Below are positions 14,296 through 21,321 of a DNA stretch of 54,763 nt, in pieces. Source of the DNA: a virus. The notes under the pieces are model-generated. The model searched no databases. It was not told the DNA's origin and was given only the letters and a program-made list of their open reading frames with translations. The position numbers were made by a program, and so were the translations under genes. Location: the IMG/VR virus record IMGVR_UViG_3300028394_000094, positions 1 through 54,763 of that record. One strand, given 5' to 3'. Each line of letters starts with the position of its first letter. The first letter of the stretch is position 1.

Positions 14296-14519
14296 AAGCA
14301 TTTCCAAGTAGCGAAGCGATTTACAGAAACGATATAGTTGGTGTTAAAGAGAATAGCGGTATGGATTTAAGAGATTACTTTGCAGGTCAAGCCTTAGCAG
14401 GGGGTTTAGAGCAGGGTGTTGAAAATGATATGCAAACTAATTGGTGGCATAGTCCTGAACGTATAGCAAAACGTGCGTATGCAATTGCTGATGCAATGAT
14501 GGAAGAGAGGGATAAATGA
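14292..14519 (+). CDS. Conserved phage protein with DLRDYFAGQALAG motif (75 aa)
   Basis: The phrase GMDLRDYFAGQALAG and the ending RAYAIADAMMEER are typical of a very widespread phage and prophage protein of unknown function. The length fits. It lies in the accessory string before the polymerase, as its relatives commonly do. Confidence 0.75.
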   Translation: MKAFPSSEAIYRNDIVGVKENSGMDLRDYFAGQALAGGLEQGVENDMQTNWWHSPERIAKRAYAIADAMMEERDK

Positions 14520-14767
14520 GGAAAGATGGTCAACCCCGTGCTTTCTTAAGAGTTAAATTAAAAGACTTATATAAAGCAATCCAAAGTGGCGAATTAAGCG
14601 AAAGGTCATTTAAGGATTGGTTAATGGAATACAGAATTAAACATTATATTAAGGGAGATGGGGGAAATACAAGGGAAGAATTTCGTCAAGCGTGTCTTGA
14701 ATATAGAAAGAAAAAAGCAAGGGAAGTAATAGATAAATTAAAAATAAAGAAAGCGAGTGAGAAATGA
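14516..14767 (+). CDS. Small basic helical protein (83 aa), ends KASEK
   Basis: Begins MRKDGQPRAFLRVKLKDLYKAI and ends in a Lys-rich helix with the C-terminus IKKASEK. The last 22 bases, including the next ATG, are a repeat shared with the 14991-15012 junction. Unknown function; the basic charge fits nucleic acid contact. Confidence 0.62.
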   Translation: MRKDGQPRAFLRVKLKDLYKAIQSGELSERSFKDWLMEYRIKHYIKGDGGNTREEFRQACLEYRKKKAREVIDKLKIKKASEK

Positions 14768-15012
14768 GTGAACCAGTAGCGTGGAGAGCAACATATAAAG
14801 GTAAAACACTTTTAACTGATGACACTGATTTTATTTTAAAAATGTGGAAGCACAATGGTTTTAAAATAGAACCCCTTTATTTGTTGCGTGAACTAACTGA
14901 TGAGGAAATAAACGAAGTGTTTAAATCTATATACGGTCACAACAACAGTTATATCAACAGTAGTTTATTTAATTTTGCAAGAGCAATACTAAAGAAAGCG
15001 AGTGAGAAATGA
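14764..15012 (+). CDS. Conserved phage protein with EPVAWR/LTDEEI pattern (82 aa)
   Basis: MSEPVAWRATYKGKTL, then EPLYLLRELTDEEINEVF and FARAILKKASEK follow the layout of a common family of short phage proteins found in accessory strings. Function unknown. The coding end is a copy of the junction repeat. Confidence 0.7.
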   Translation: MSEPVAWRATYKGKTLLTDDTDFILKMWKHNGFKIEPLYLLRELTDEEINEVFKSIYGHNNSYINSSLFNFARAILKKASEK

Positions 15013-15260
15013 CTGAATCAAGAACTTATATAGTCGATGAATTGGCTGATATTCTAGATAGGCGAGGCGAAGACCGCCAACTAGAGGCGGCTAATATGCT
15101 ACGGAAACAACAGGCTGAAATAGAAGCGTTGAAACAACATTGGAGCGAACCACAGACGGACTTAATAGTTTTGCTACGAGAAGAGATAACGCTGATGCAA
15201 AAGTATTTACAGGAACAAAACTTGCGTGAACATTTTGTAGCGTGGAGGCAAGAGAAATGA
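15009..15260 (+). CDS. Coiled-coil protein (83 aa), unknown
   Basis: The product (MTESRTYIVDELADILDRRGED, then AANMLRKQQAEIEALKQH) is a helix typical of short phage proteins with ALKQ-type heptads. It ends VAWRQEK. No enzyme motif. ATGA overlaps on both sides. Confidence 0.65.
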   Translation: MTESRTYIVDELADILDRRGEDRQLEAANMLRKQQAEIEALKQHWSEPQTDLIVLLREEITLMQKYLQEQNLREHFVAWRQEK

Positions 15261-15424
15261 TTACCGCAACCATCGAAATCCAAGTGGACAAGACGCATAC
15301 ATTTGTACGAGTTTGGGGTGAAGGTATTGCATTGGAAATTGCCGAAGAACTAATAGAAATAGCACGGAACATGGATACCGAAACTTTGATGGGTATTCAA
15401 GTAATCAAGAAACAATCTAACTAA
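15257..15424 (+). CDS. Small alpha/beta protein (55 aa), unknown
   Basis: The ATG at 15257 overlaps the previous stop. MITATIEIQVDKTHTFVRVWGEGIALEIAEELIEIA reads as two strands and a helix. It ends just before the third copy of the junction repeat. Not recognised. Confidence 0.6.
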   Translation: MITATIEIQVDKTHTFVRVWGEGIALEIAEELIEIARNMDTETLMGIQVIKKQSN

Positions 15425-15439
15425 GAAAGCGAGTGAGAA

Positions 15440-15532
15440 ATGAATAAAGAAATTGTAATGAACCCTGACATCTTGCCTACGCTCGAAGAATGGCGACTAA
15501 TTTGTAAGATGGTTAAAGGTAGTAAGAAATGA
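15440..15532 (+). CDS. Tiny protein (30 aa), doubtful
   Basis: An ATG at 15440, within the junction repeat, opens MNKEIVMNPDILPTLEEW and ends GSKK in an ATGA overlap with the next gene. The overlap pattern is the only support. Confidence 0.4.
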   Translation: MNKEIVMNPDILPTLEEWRLICKMVKGSKK

Positions 15533-15723
15533 AAAAACATAGAAAGATGTCGGAGCAAATGGAAAAAGACATACAAGAGATTGTTGATTTCTATATGCAA
15601 TTCGTAACAGGCGAACATTTTTCAATAAGAGAAAGCCTTGAGTACTTTTGGAAGTGCATGAATGACTACACAATAGAAGATTATTTAAAGACTGTTCGTG
15701 AACGAAAAGCGAGTAAGAAATGA
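15529..15723 (+). CDS. Small protein (64 aa), unknown
   Basis: Begins MKKHRKMSEQMEKDIQEIV and ends RERKASKK. It is helical and charged, with aromatic residues (YMQFVTGEHFS, LEYFWKC). Its end carries the diverged fourth junction repeat. Unknown. Confidence 0.6.
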   Translation: MKKHRKMSEQMEKDIQEIVDFYMQFVTGEHFSIRESLEYFWKCMNDYTIEDYLKTVRERKASKK

Positions 15724-15797
15724 CCCACTACATTTGCGTACATTGTAAATCAAAGATACTAACCATACTAGTTAGATGTCCATACTGCCGTAAATGA
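15720..15797 (+). CDS. Tiny zinc-ribbon-like peptide (25 aa)
   Basis: MTHYICVHCKSKIL...VRCPYCRK has two CxxC pairs only 12 residues apart, the pattern of a minimal zinc ribbon. It starts in an ATGA overlap. Very short but well patterned, so probably real. Confidence 0.5.
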   Translation: MTHYICVHCKSKILTILVRCPYCRK

Positions 15798-15806
15798 GAA
15801 AAGTAA

Positions 15807-16004
15807 ATGCACGAAGAAGATGATGAAGATGAATACGAAGAACCTACAGATAAAGTACCACAAAACAACGAGGGGCATATGTCTCAACAGGAAGTAGCAG
15901 AGGTTTTGGGTATGTCTAGAAGCAGAGTTAGTGAACTTGAAAAGAAAGCACTTAGGAAATTTAAATATTATTTGTTAAAGAAATACAAGGAAGAAGATTT
16001 ATGA
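15807..16004 (+). CDS. Small protein with sigma-70 region 4-like helix-turn-helix (65 aa)
   Basis: Residues about 25-52 (MSQQEVAEVLGMSRSRVSEL then EKKALRKF) closely follow the sigma factor region 4 pattern (EVA..LG.SR.RV...E..AL.K). Region 4 reads the -35 box in sigma factors. Here it stands alone behind a very acidic N-terminus (HEEDDEDEYEEP). It may bind DNA as a regulator or compete with the host sigma factor. Stand-alone proteins of this kind are frequent in phages. It overlaps the next gene by ATGA. Confidence 0.75.
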   Translation: MHEEDDEDEYEEPTDKVPQNNEGHMSQQEVAEVLGMSRSRVSELEKKALRKFKYYLLKKYKEEDL

Positions 16005-16177
16005 ACAGTAAAGATATTAAGGCGGTGCTTATAACTAATATTAAGATAAAAGATAAAAAGCACAAGTTAACAGGTGATGAGCCGATTGATGCTTTAGTTG
16101 AACTAGCAAGTAGCGTAGGATTGGAAGTAACTATAGAAGTAATAGAACCTAATTTTGATATGGACGGTAGAGGATAA
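16001..16177 (+). CDS. Small protein (58 aa), unknown
   Basis: Begins MNSKDIKAVLITNIKIKDKKHK. Its end overlaps the polymerase start as TAATG, linking their translation. It has a strand-helix-strand look (VELASSVGLEVTIEVIE) and no known motif. Confidence 0.6.
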   Translation: MNSKDIKAVLITNIKIKDKKHKLTGDEPIDALVELASSVGLEVTIEVIEPNFDMDGRG

Positions 16178-18006
16178 TGGATTTAATAACTTATGATTTT
16201 GAAACATACTATGCGAAAGACTACGGTTTTAAAACGCATACGACAGAAGAGTATGTGCGTGACCAACGGTTTGAAGTTATCGGGGTTGCAGTCAAAGTAA
16301 ACGATGGGGAGACCGAGTGGGCTAGTGGTACATACGAAGAACTTAAAGTGTGGTTATCTAGATTCCGCTGGGGCAGCTCAATGGCACTAGCACACAATGC
16401 GATGTTTGACGGATTCATTCTGCACCATCATTTTGATATAAGACCGAAGATTCATCTTGATACTTTGTGCATGGCAAGAGCGTTGCATGGGGTTGAGGTT
16501 GGCGGTAGTCTCGGTGCGTTATCAGGTCGGTATAACATTGGCACAAAAGGAACTGAAGTAGAGAATGCTTTAGGGTTGCGTAGGGAAGATTTCCCCGAAG
16601 ACCAACTGAGTCGTTACGGTGATTACTGTATCAATGATGTGGAATTAACTTATCAGATATTTGATATTATGATGCGTAAGGGATTTCCTAAACCCGAACT
16701 AAAACTGATTGACTTAACTCTACGGATGTTTACTGAACCGAAACTAAAGTTAGACCTAGAGTTGTTAGAAAATCATTACCTAGATATTCGAGAGAAGAAA
16801 GAAAGCCTGTTGCTTGAGGCAGGTATTGAAGACAAAGCCGAGTTGATGAGTAACCCGAAGTTTGCCGAACTGCTAAAGAAACTTGGGGTTGAACCTCCGA
16901 TGAAGATTAGCCCGACTACAGGTAAAGAAACTCTAGCGTTGTCTAAGAACGATGAGGGATTTAAGGTATTAGCGGAACATCCTGACATAAGAGTGCAAAC
17001 CCTAGTCGCTGCCAGACTTGGGACTAAGAGTACGTTAGAAGAAACTAGGACAGAAAGATTTATTGGGATTGCCAAACGAGGGTTGATGCCAGTTCCTCTG
17101 AAGTATTATGCCGCCCATACAGGACGGTGGGGTGGTAGCGACCAACTGAACCTGCAGAATTTGCCGAGCCGAGGCGACAACGCAGGGAAGTTAAAAGCAT
17201 CAATCTGTGCGCCTGATGGGTATTACATTGTAGATGCGGATAGTTCACAGATTGAGGCAAGAGTTCTAGCATGGTTGGCAGGGCAGGACGATTTAGTTGA
17301 AGCATTTAGAAAGGGTGAAGATGTGTACAAAATCATGGCTTCGGCTATATATAACAAAGACGCAGAAGAAATTAGCAAAGAGGAACGCTTTGTCGGCAAG
17401 ACTACGATTCTCGGATGTGGCTACGGCATGGGCGCACCAAAATTCAAGGCACAACTCAAAACTTTCGGTGTGGAAATTTCGGAGGAACAAGCCCGTCATA
17501 TCGTCAGCGTTTACAGAACAACATACCCACAAATTACTCAGCTATGGAAACAGGCACAAGTTTCACTTGAAGCCTTACTAAAAGGTTCAACTACTGACTT
17601 AGGAAGAGATGATGTCTTAAAGCTTGATCCGGGAAGTAAGGGTATTGTATTACCCAATAAATTGTTAATGCGTTATGACGGACTCAAAGCATCCCGCAGC
17701 GAAAGTGGTATGCAATACACTTATAAGACTAGATATGGGGCGAACAAGATTTATGGCGGTAAGGTAATTGAGAATGTCTGCCAAGCAGTTGCTCGGTGCA
17801 TTATCGGTGAGCAGATGCTACGAGTAGCGAAAGAATACCCTATAGTCTTAACAGTACATGATGCGATAGCTTGTCTGGTCCCACAGGATAAAGTAGAAGA
17901 CGCTGTAAGATATATAGAGGAGTGTATGCGGTGGACACCAGAATGGTGTAGCGGACTGCCTGTTAATTGTGAGGTTGGTTATGGTAATAATTTGGGAGAG
18001 TGTTAG
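16177..18006 (+). CDS. DNA polymerase I family (family A) with 3'-5' exonuclease (609 aa)
   Basis: The replicative polymerase. The N-terminal exonuclease domain has DFETYY (D7, E9) and later SRYGDYCINDVELTYQI. The polymerase domain has motif A (VDADSSQIEAR, D355), a motif B-type helix (ERFVGKTTILGCGYG, about residues 402-416) and motif C (VHDAIA, H561 D562). There is no 5'-3' exonuclease domain, as is normal for phage family A enzymes. Its stop overlaps the next GTG start. Neighbouring nuclease, helicase and primase genes complete a self-made replisome. Confidence 0.96.
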   Translation: MDLITYDFETYYAKDYGFKTHTTEEYVRDQRFEVIGVAVKVNDGETEWASGTYEELKVWLSRFRWGSSMALAHNAMFDGFILHHHFDIRPKIHLDTLCMARALHGVEVGGSLGALSGRYNIGTKGTEVENALGLRREDFPEDQLSRYGDYCINDVELTYQIFDIMMRKGFPKPELKLIDLTLRMFTEPKLKLDLELLENHYLDIREKKESLLLEAGIEDKAELMSNPKFAELLKKLGVEPPMKISPTTGKETLALSKNDEGFKVLAEHPDIRVQTLVAARLGTKSTLEETRTERFIGIAKRGLMPVPLKYYAAHTGRWGGSDQLNLQNLPSRGDNAGKLKASICAPDGYYIVDADSSQIEARVLAWLAGQDDLVEAFRKGEDVYKIMASAIYNKDAEEISKEERFVGKTTILGCGYGMGAPKFKAQLKTFGVEISEEQARHIVSVYRTTYPQITQLWKQAQVSLEALLKGSTTDLGRDDVLKLDPGSKGIVLPNKLLMRYDGLKASRSESGMQYTYKTRYGANKIYGGKVIENVCQAVARCIIGEQMLRVAKEYPIVLTVHDAIACLVPQDKVEDAVRYIEECMRWTPEWCSGLPVNCEVGYGNNLGEC

Positions 18007-18674
18007 TGAGTAAGCCGATTTCATGGTCGTACTCAAGCATTAAGTTGTTTGACCAATGTCCTAAAAAGTATTACCACCTGCGTGTAGCCAAGGATGTTGT
18101 AGAACCTGAGACTGATGCAATGAACTACGGTACGCTATTCCATGAAGCGGCTGAACTATACATTAAAGACGGTACCCCCATCCCCCCACAATTTAACTTC
18201 GCAGTGGATGCTCTAAACAATTTAAAGAATTTAGAAGGGGAGAAGCATTGCGAGTTTATGATGGCATTAAACGAGAACCTAGAACCCTGCGACTTTAAAA
18301 GCCCCGATGTATGGTGGCGAGGCATAGCCGATTTGATTGTGATTAAGGGTGACGAGGCTAGGTGCTTAGATTATAAAACAGGGAAATCTGCAAAATATGC
18401 AGATAAAGGGCAGTTAGAACTGATGGCTTTGGCAATCTTTAAGTACTTTCCCTATGTCAAAAAGGTTAAAGCTGGGTTATTATTTGTAGTAGCGAGAGCG
18501 TTTATTAAGGATTCCTATTCTATAGAGAATGAGAGTAAACTATGGGGTAAATGGATAGCCGAACATAATAGGCTGAAGATTGCGTTCAAGACTGATGTTT
18601 GGAATCCTAGACCGAGTGGGCTTTGCAAGAAACATTGCTCAGTCCTAGAGTGCGCTCATAATGGGAGAAATTAA
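18006..18674 (+). CDS. Cas4/RecB-like PD-(D/E)xK nuclease (222 aa)
   Basis: A nuclease with the RecB/Cas4 set of residues: H46 (GTLFHEAAE), D109 (GIADLIVI), D122 and K124 (LDYKTGK), then Gln in GQLELMAL. Cys at both ends (FDQCPKKYY; CKKHCSVLEC) suggest the Fe-S cluster found in Cas4-type enzymes. I chose the GTG at 18006: it overlaps the polymerase stop as TAGTG and has GGGAG 5-6 nt upstream. There is no CRISPR array here, so a role in replication or recombination end processing is more likely than spacer capture. Confidence 0.88.
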   Translation: MSKPISWSYSSIKLFDQCPKKYYHLRVAKDVVEPETDAMNYGTLFHEAAELYIKDGTPIPPQFNFAVDALNNLKNLEGEKHCEFMMALNENLEPCDFKSPDVWWRGIADLIVIKGDEARCLDYKTGKSAKYADKGQLELMALAIFKYFPYVKKVKAGLLFVVARAFIKDSYSIENESKLWGKWIAEHNRLKIAFKTDVWNPRPSGLCKKHCSVLECAHNGRN

Positions 18675-18986
18675 ATGCCGTATGTTAACAAGCCAAGACC
18701 GTATGCAAAAGAGTACCAACAACAAAAAGCTAGGGAAGAACACCCTCGCAGGATGGAACGTCAGAAGGCAAGAAGAGAATTAGACAAGAAGGGCAAGGAT
18801 TTAAACGGTAATGGTAAAGCGGATATGCGTGAAGGTAAGGATGTAGCACACCGCAAAGCCTTGGACAAAGGGGGTAGTAATAAAGATGGTGTTTATATCA
18901 CAACCCCTGCGAAAAACAGGTCGTTTAGACGAGATGCAAAAAGTAATTTAGTTTCAGAAACTAGTAAAAAAGAACGAAAAAAGTAG
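18675..18986 (+). CDS. Small basic HNH-like (degenerate) protein (103 aa)
   Basis: MPYVNKPRPYAKEYQQQKAREE, then basic helices, then GKDVAHRKALDKGGSNKDG and KNRSFRRDAKSNLV. The latter resembles the core of small phage HNH-type proteins (DVDHxxPLxxGGxN...N), but the usual Asp-His pair reads Val-Ala-His. It may be a nuclease with a changed site or a DNA-binding virion/packaging factor. Starts one base after the previous stop. Confidence 0.6.
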   Translation: MPYVNKPRPYAKEYQQQKAREEHPRRMERQKARRELDKKGKDLNGNGKADMREGKDVAHRKALDKGGSNKDGVYITTPAKNRSFRRDAKSNLVSETSKKERKK

Positions 18987-18992
18987 TATAGT
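18987..18992 (+). promoter_or_regulatory. Weak promoter -10 candidate before the helicase gene
   Basis: TATAGT at 18987-18992, followed by TATAGTTGTA, resembles promoter P4 downstream of its -10 box. No convincing -35 box lies 16-18 bp upstream, so this is tentative. Confidence 0.3.
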
Positions 18993-19010
18993 TATAGTTG
19001 TATTTTTAGT

Positions 19011-19038
19011 AGGGCAATGTGGACACCCACTTTGTCCT
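19011..19038 (+). other. Long imperfect hairpin in the helicase leader
   Basis: AGGGCAATGTGG (19011-19022), loop ACAC, CCACTTTGTCCT (19027-19038): a 12-position stem with one G-T pair and one T-T mismatch. It lies 23 nt before the helicase ATG, just ahead of GGAGAGAG. No T-run follows, so it is more likely a leader structure than a terminator. Confidence 0.6.
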
Positions 19039-19061
19039 GATTAAGCATCACTGGAGAGAGA

Positions 19062-20600
19062 ATGCGAATTGTAGAGAACAAGGTTTTGGTTCTTAATTTA
19101 AAGAACCCGAACAAAGTAACGAGCATCATACCGAAGAGTAGAGTGCTGGGTACAGGTGAAGTTGCAGTTAACTGGGGATTAGAAGAAGCAAGGGTTTTAA
19201 ACAATCTTCAAATAAAAAACATCTCATCACCAATTGTAGGACAGTACGATTGGCCCGGGCTTCACAAACCGTTTGACCATCAAAAGGTTACGTCATCGTT
19301 TCTAACCCTACACCCTAGGGCATTTTGTTTGAACGAACAAGGCACAGGGAAGACCGGTTCGGTCATTTGGGCAGCGGATTACCTAATGAAGATTGGGAAA
19401 ATCAAACGGGTGTTAGTCATCTGCCCCCTATCTATTATGGATTCGGCTTGGCGAGCCGATTTGTTTAAGTTTGCCATGCACCGTAATGTAGATATTGCCT
19501 ATGGTTCTAGAGAGAAGAGAGAAGCAATTATCAATGGAGTAGCGGAATTTGTAATCATTAACTACGATGGGGTAGAGATTGTATCCGATGCGATATTTAA
19601 TGGTGGCTTTGACTTAATTGTTATTGACGAGGCTAACGCATACAAGAACGCACAGACTGCCCGATGGAAGACACTAAACAGGCTTTTGAAGCCCGATACT
19701 TGGTTGTGGATGCTAACAGGTACACCTGCCGCCCAAAGTCCTGTAGATGCGTATGGACTAGCTAAACTAGTAAACCCCAAGAATGTGCCGAAGTTCTTTA
19801 CATCTTTTAGAGAGATGGTAATGTATAAGATAACGCAGTTCCGGTGGATAAACCGCCCCAACGCTGACAAGATTGTGTTCGAGGCATTGCAACCTGCTAT
19901 CCGATTTACTAAGGAAGAGTGCCTAGACTTACCTGAGATGACCTATGTAATCAGGGATGTGGAACTTACTGCCCAACAGAAGAAGTATTATGAGCTTTTG
20001 CGTAAACAACTTGTGGTGCAAACATCAGGTGAACAGATTACGTCTGTTAACGCCGCAGTCGGTTTAAACAAACTCCTACAAATATCTTGTGGTGCGGTGT
20101 ACTCAGATAGCGGGCAGACTCTTACCTTTGACATTAAAAACAGATACAAGGTGCTGAAAGAGGTAGTCGAGGAGACTAAACAGAAAATATTGATATTTGT
20201 ACCGTTTAAGCACGTAATTCATATTTTACTAGAGCGACTGACTAATGATGGTTACACGGCTGAAGTTATTTCCGGTGAGGTATCAGCAAGTAAACGAACA
20301 GATATATTTGCAAGATTCCAACAGACTGCTGACCCAAAAATATTAATTATTCAACCACAAGCCGCAGCGCATGGAGTAACTTTAACTGCGGCTGATACCG
20401 TGATTTGGTGGGGTCCTGTACCGTCACTAGAAACCTATGCACAAGCAAATGCAAGGGTTCACAGGGCAGGGCAAAGACATCCTGTAACCATAATCAAGTT
20501 ACAAGGTTCTAATGCAGAAAAGCACATTTACAAAATGTTAGATAACAAAATAGACGATCACACAAAATTAGTTGATCTTTACAAGAATTTACTTGACTAA
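19062..20600 (+). CDS. SNF2/DEAD-type superfamily 2 helicase (512 aa)
   Basis: A two-domain SF2 helicase/translocase. Walker A is QGTGKTGS (about residues 93-100), motif II is DEAN (189-192), motif III is LTGTPA and motif VI is ANARVHRAGQR (near 461), the last typical of the SNF2 branch. The length fits a bare SNF2 core as found in phages. It would unwind or translocate on duplex DNA during replication or recombination; related genes are often found with VRR-NUC nucleases, and one is present at 12374. Its last codons carry promoter P4. Confidence 0.93.
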   Translation: MRIVENKVLVLNLKNPNKVTSIIPKSRVLGTGEVAVNWGLEEARVLNNLQIKNISSPIVGQYDWPGLHKPFDHQKVTSSFLTLHPRAFCLNEQGTGKTGSVIWAADYLMKIGKIKRVLVICPLSIMDSAWRADLFKFAMHRNVDIAYGSREKREAIINGVAEFVIINYDGVEIVSDAIFNGGFDLIVIDEANAYKNAQTARWKTLNRLLKPDTWLWMLTGTPAAQSPVDAYGLAKLVNPKNVPKFFTSFREMVMYKITQFRWINRPNADKIVFEALQPAIRFTKEECLDLPEMTYVIRDVELTAQQKKYYELLRKQLVVQTSGEQITSVNAAVGLNKLLQISCGAVYSDSGQTLTFDIKNRYKVLKEVVEETKQKILIFVPFKHVIHILLERLTNDGYTAEVISGEVSASKRTDIFARFQQTADPKILIIQPQAAAHGVTLTAADTVIWWGPVPSLETYAQANARVHRAGQRHPVTIIKLQGSNAEKHIYKMLDNKIDDHTKLVDLYKNLLD

Positions 20601-20621
20601 GTTAAAGTTTGATAGTATAGT
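20593..20621 (+). promoter_or_regulatory. Middle promoter P4
   Basis: TTGACT (20593-20598), 17 bp, TATAGT (20616-20621). The -35 box overlaps the helicase stop. It would give a leader of about 15-20 nt for the 20645 gene and the primase block. Confidence 0.75.
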
Positions 20622-20644
20622 TGTAGTTTTAGAGGAGAGAGAAG

Positions 20645-21052
20645 ATGGAAAATGAAGGAGTATCAATAGAATCACTTACCCGTGTTTACATCAAGATGCG
20701 GACTAAGAAAGAAGAAATGAACAAGGAACTTGAAGCTAAAATATCTGAACTTGAGGAAAAGATGAGAACTGTAAAAACAGCGATTCTTGAACACATGAAG
20801 GATGTTGGTGCCGAAAGTATTAGAACAGAGTCGGGAACTGTATATCGCACAGTATTAACACGCTATACGACAAACGATTGGACTTCTATGCACAAGTTTA
20901 TCCTTGAACATGAGGTGCCTGATTTATTGGAGAAGCGGTTGCAACAAACCAATTTGAAGGCTTTTTTAGAAGAGAATCCGGACATAATACCCCCCGGACT
21001 TAACGCTAACAACGAGTATTCAGTTACAGTAAAAAGGAGTAAAAATGGTTGA
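20645..21052 (+). CDS. Coiled-coil phage protein, Gp157-like pattern (135 aa)
   Basis: Residues about 18-45 form a strong coiled coil (KKEEMNKELEAKISELEEKM). A part with AILEHMKDVGAESIRTESGTV follows and the end is TVKRSKNG. The layout (helical start, then a small beta part) is like the siphovirus Gp157 group, often encoded next to recombination or SSB genes. The tie is by pattern only. GGAGAGAG precedes the ATG. It overlaps the next gene by 8 nt. Confidence 0.6.
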   Translation: MENEGVSIESLTRVYIKMRTKKEEMNKELEAKISELEEKMRTVKTAILEHMKDVGAESIRTESGTVYRTVLTRYTTNDWTSMHKFILEHEVPDLLEKRLQQTNLKAFLEENPDIIPPGLNANNEYSVTVKRSKNG

Positions 21053-21311
21053 TGATGCTTATGTCCCCATTGAAAAAGTAGCCGAACACTTTGCGGTGTC
21101 AGTTTCTACCGTAAGGACTTGGATACGAAACGAGGACATACCTGCCTTGAAGTTAGGAGGAATCTATCGCTTTAAGTTGTCTGAAGTAGAAGCGAAACTT
21201 CGTAACACAGAGGTAAGTGTTCCCCAAGAAGTAGCAATAGCAGTAGAAAAAGCAGTAAAAGAGCCAGTACAACTGGAATTTGATTTTAGCAATCCTGACA
21301 AGGATATTTAA
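21045..21311 (+). CDS. Excisionase/MerR-type helix-turn-helix protein (88 aa)
   Basis: VPIEKVAEHFAVSVSTVRTW, then IRNEDIPALKLGGIYRFKLSEVE, is the pattern of the HTH_17 excisionase-type DNA-binding domain (helix-turn-helix plus a wing). A short acidic tail follows. No integrase is present, so a transcription or replication regulator is more likely than an excisionase. It is a possible reader of one of the palindromic motifs in the early region. Confidence 0.83.
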   Translation: MVDDAYVPIEKVAEHFAVSVSTVRTWIRNEDIPALKLGGIYRFKLSEVEAKLRNTEVSVPQEVAIAVEKAVKEPVQLEFDFSNPDKDI

Positions 21312-21321
21312 GGAGAGAAGT

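Larger units (their letters stand above)
14746..15723 (+). repeat. Recurrent gene-junction repeat, four copies
   Basis: A 22-base element (core GAAAGCGAGTGAGAAATGA) spans stop and start codons at 14746-14767 and, identically, at 14991-15012. A 21-base copy at 15423-15443 lies outside the end of the upstream gene, and a diverged copy is at 15704-15723. Where coding it gives K(K)ASEK and then the next ATG. Homologous joints of this sort would let small genes be shuffled. Confidence 0.8.

Noticed and set aside
18006-18674. Cas4-like nuclease as sign of a CRISPR system
   Set aside because: No array of repeated units with spacers and no other cas gene is present; the gene sits between polymerase and helicase.
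21045-21311. Excisionase as evidence of a temperate phage
   Set aside because: The fold is a general HTH type; no integrase, attachment site or repressor was seen in the window.
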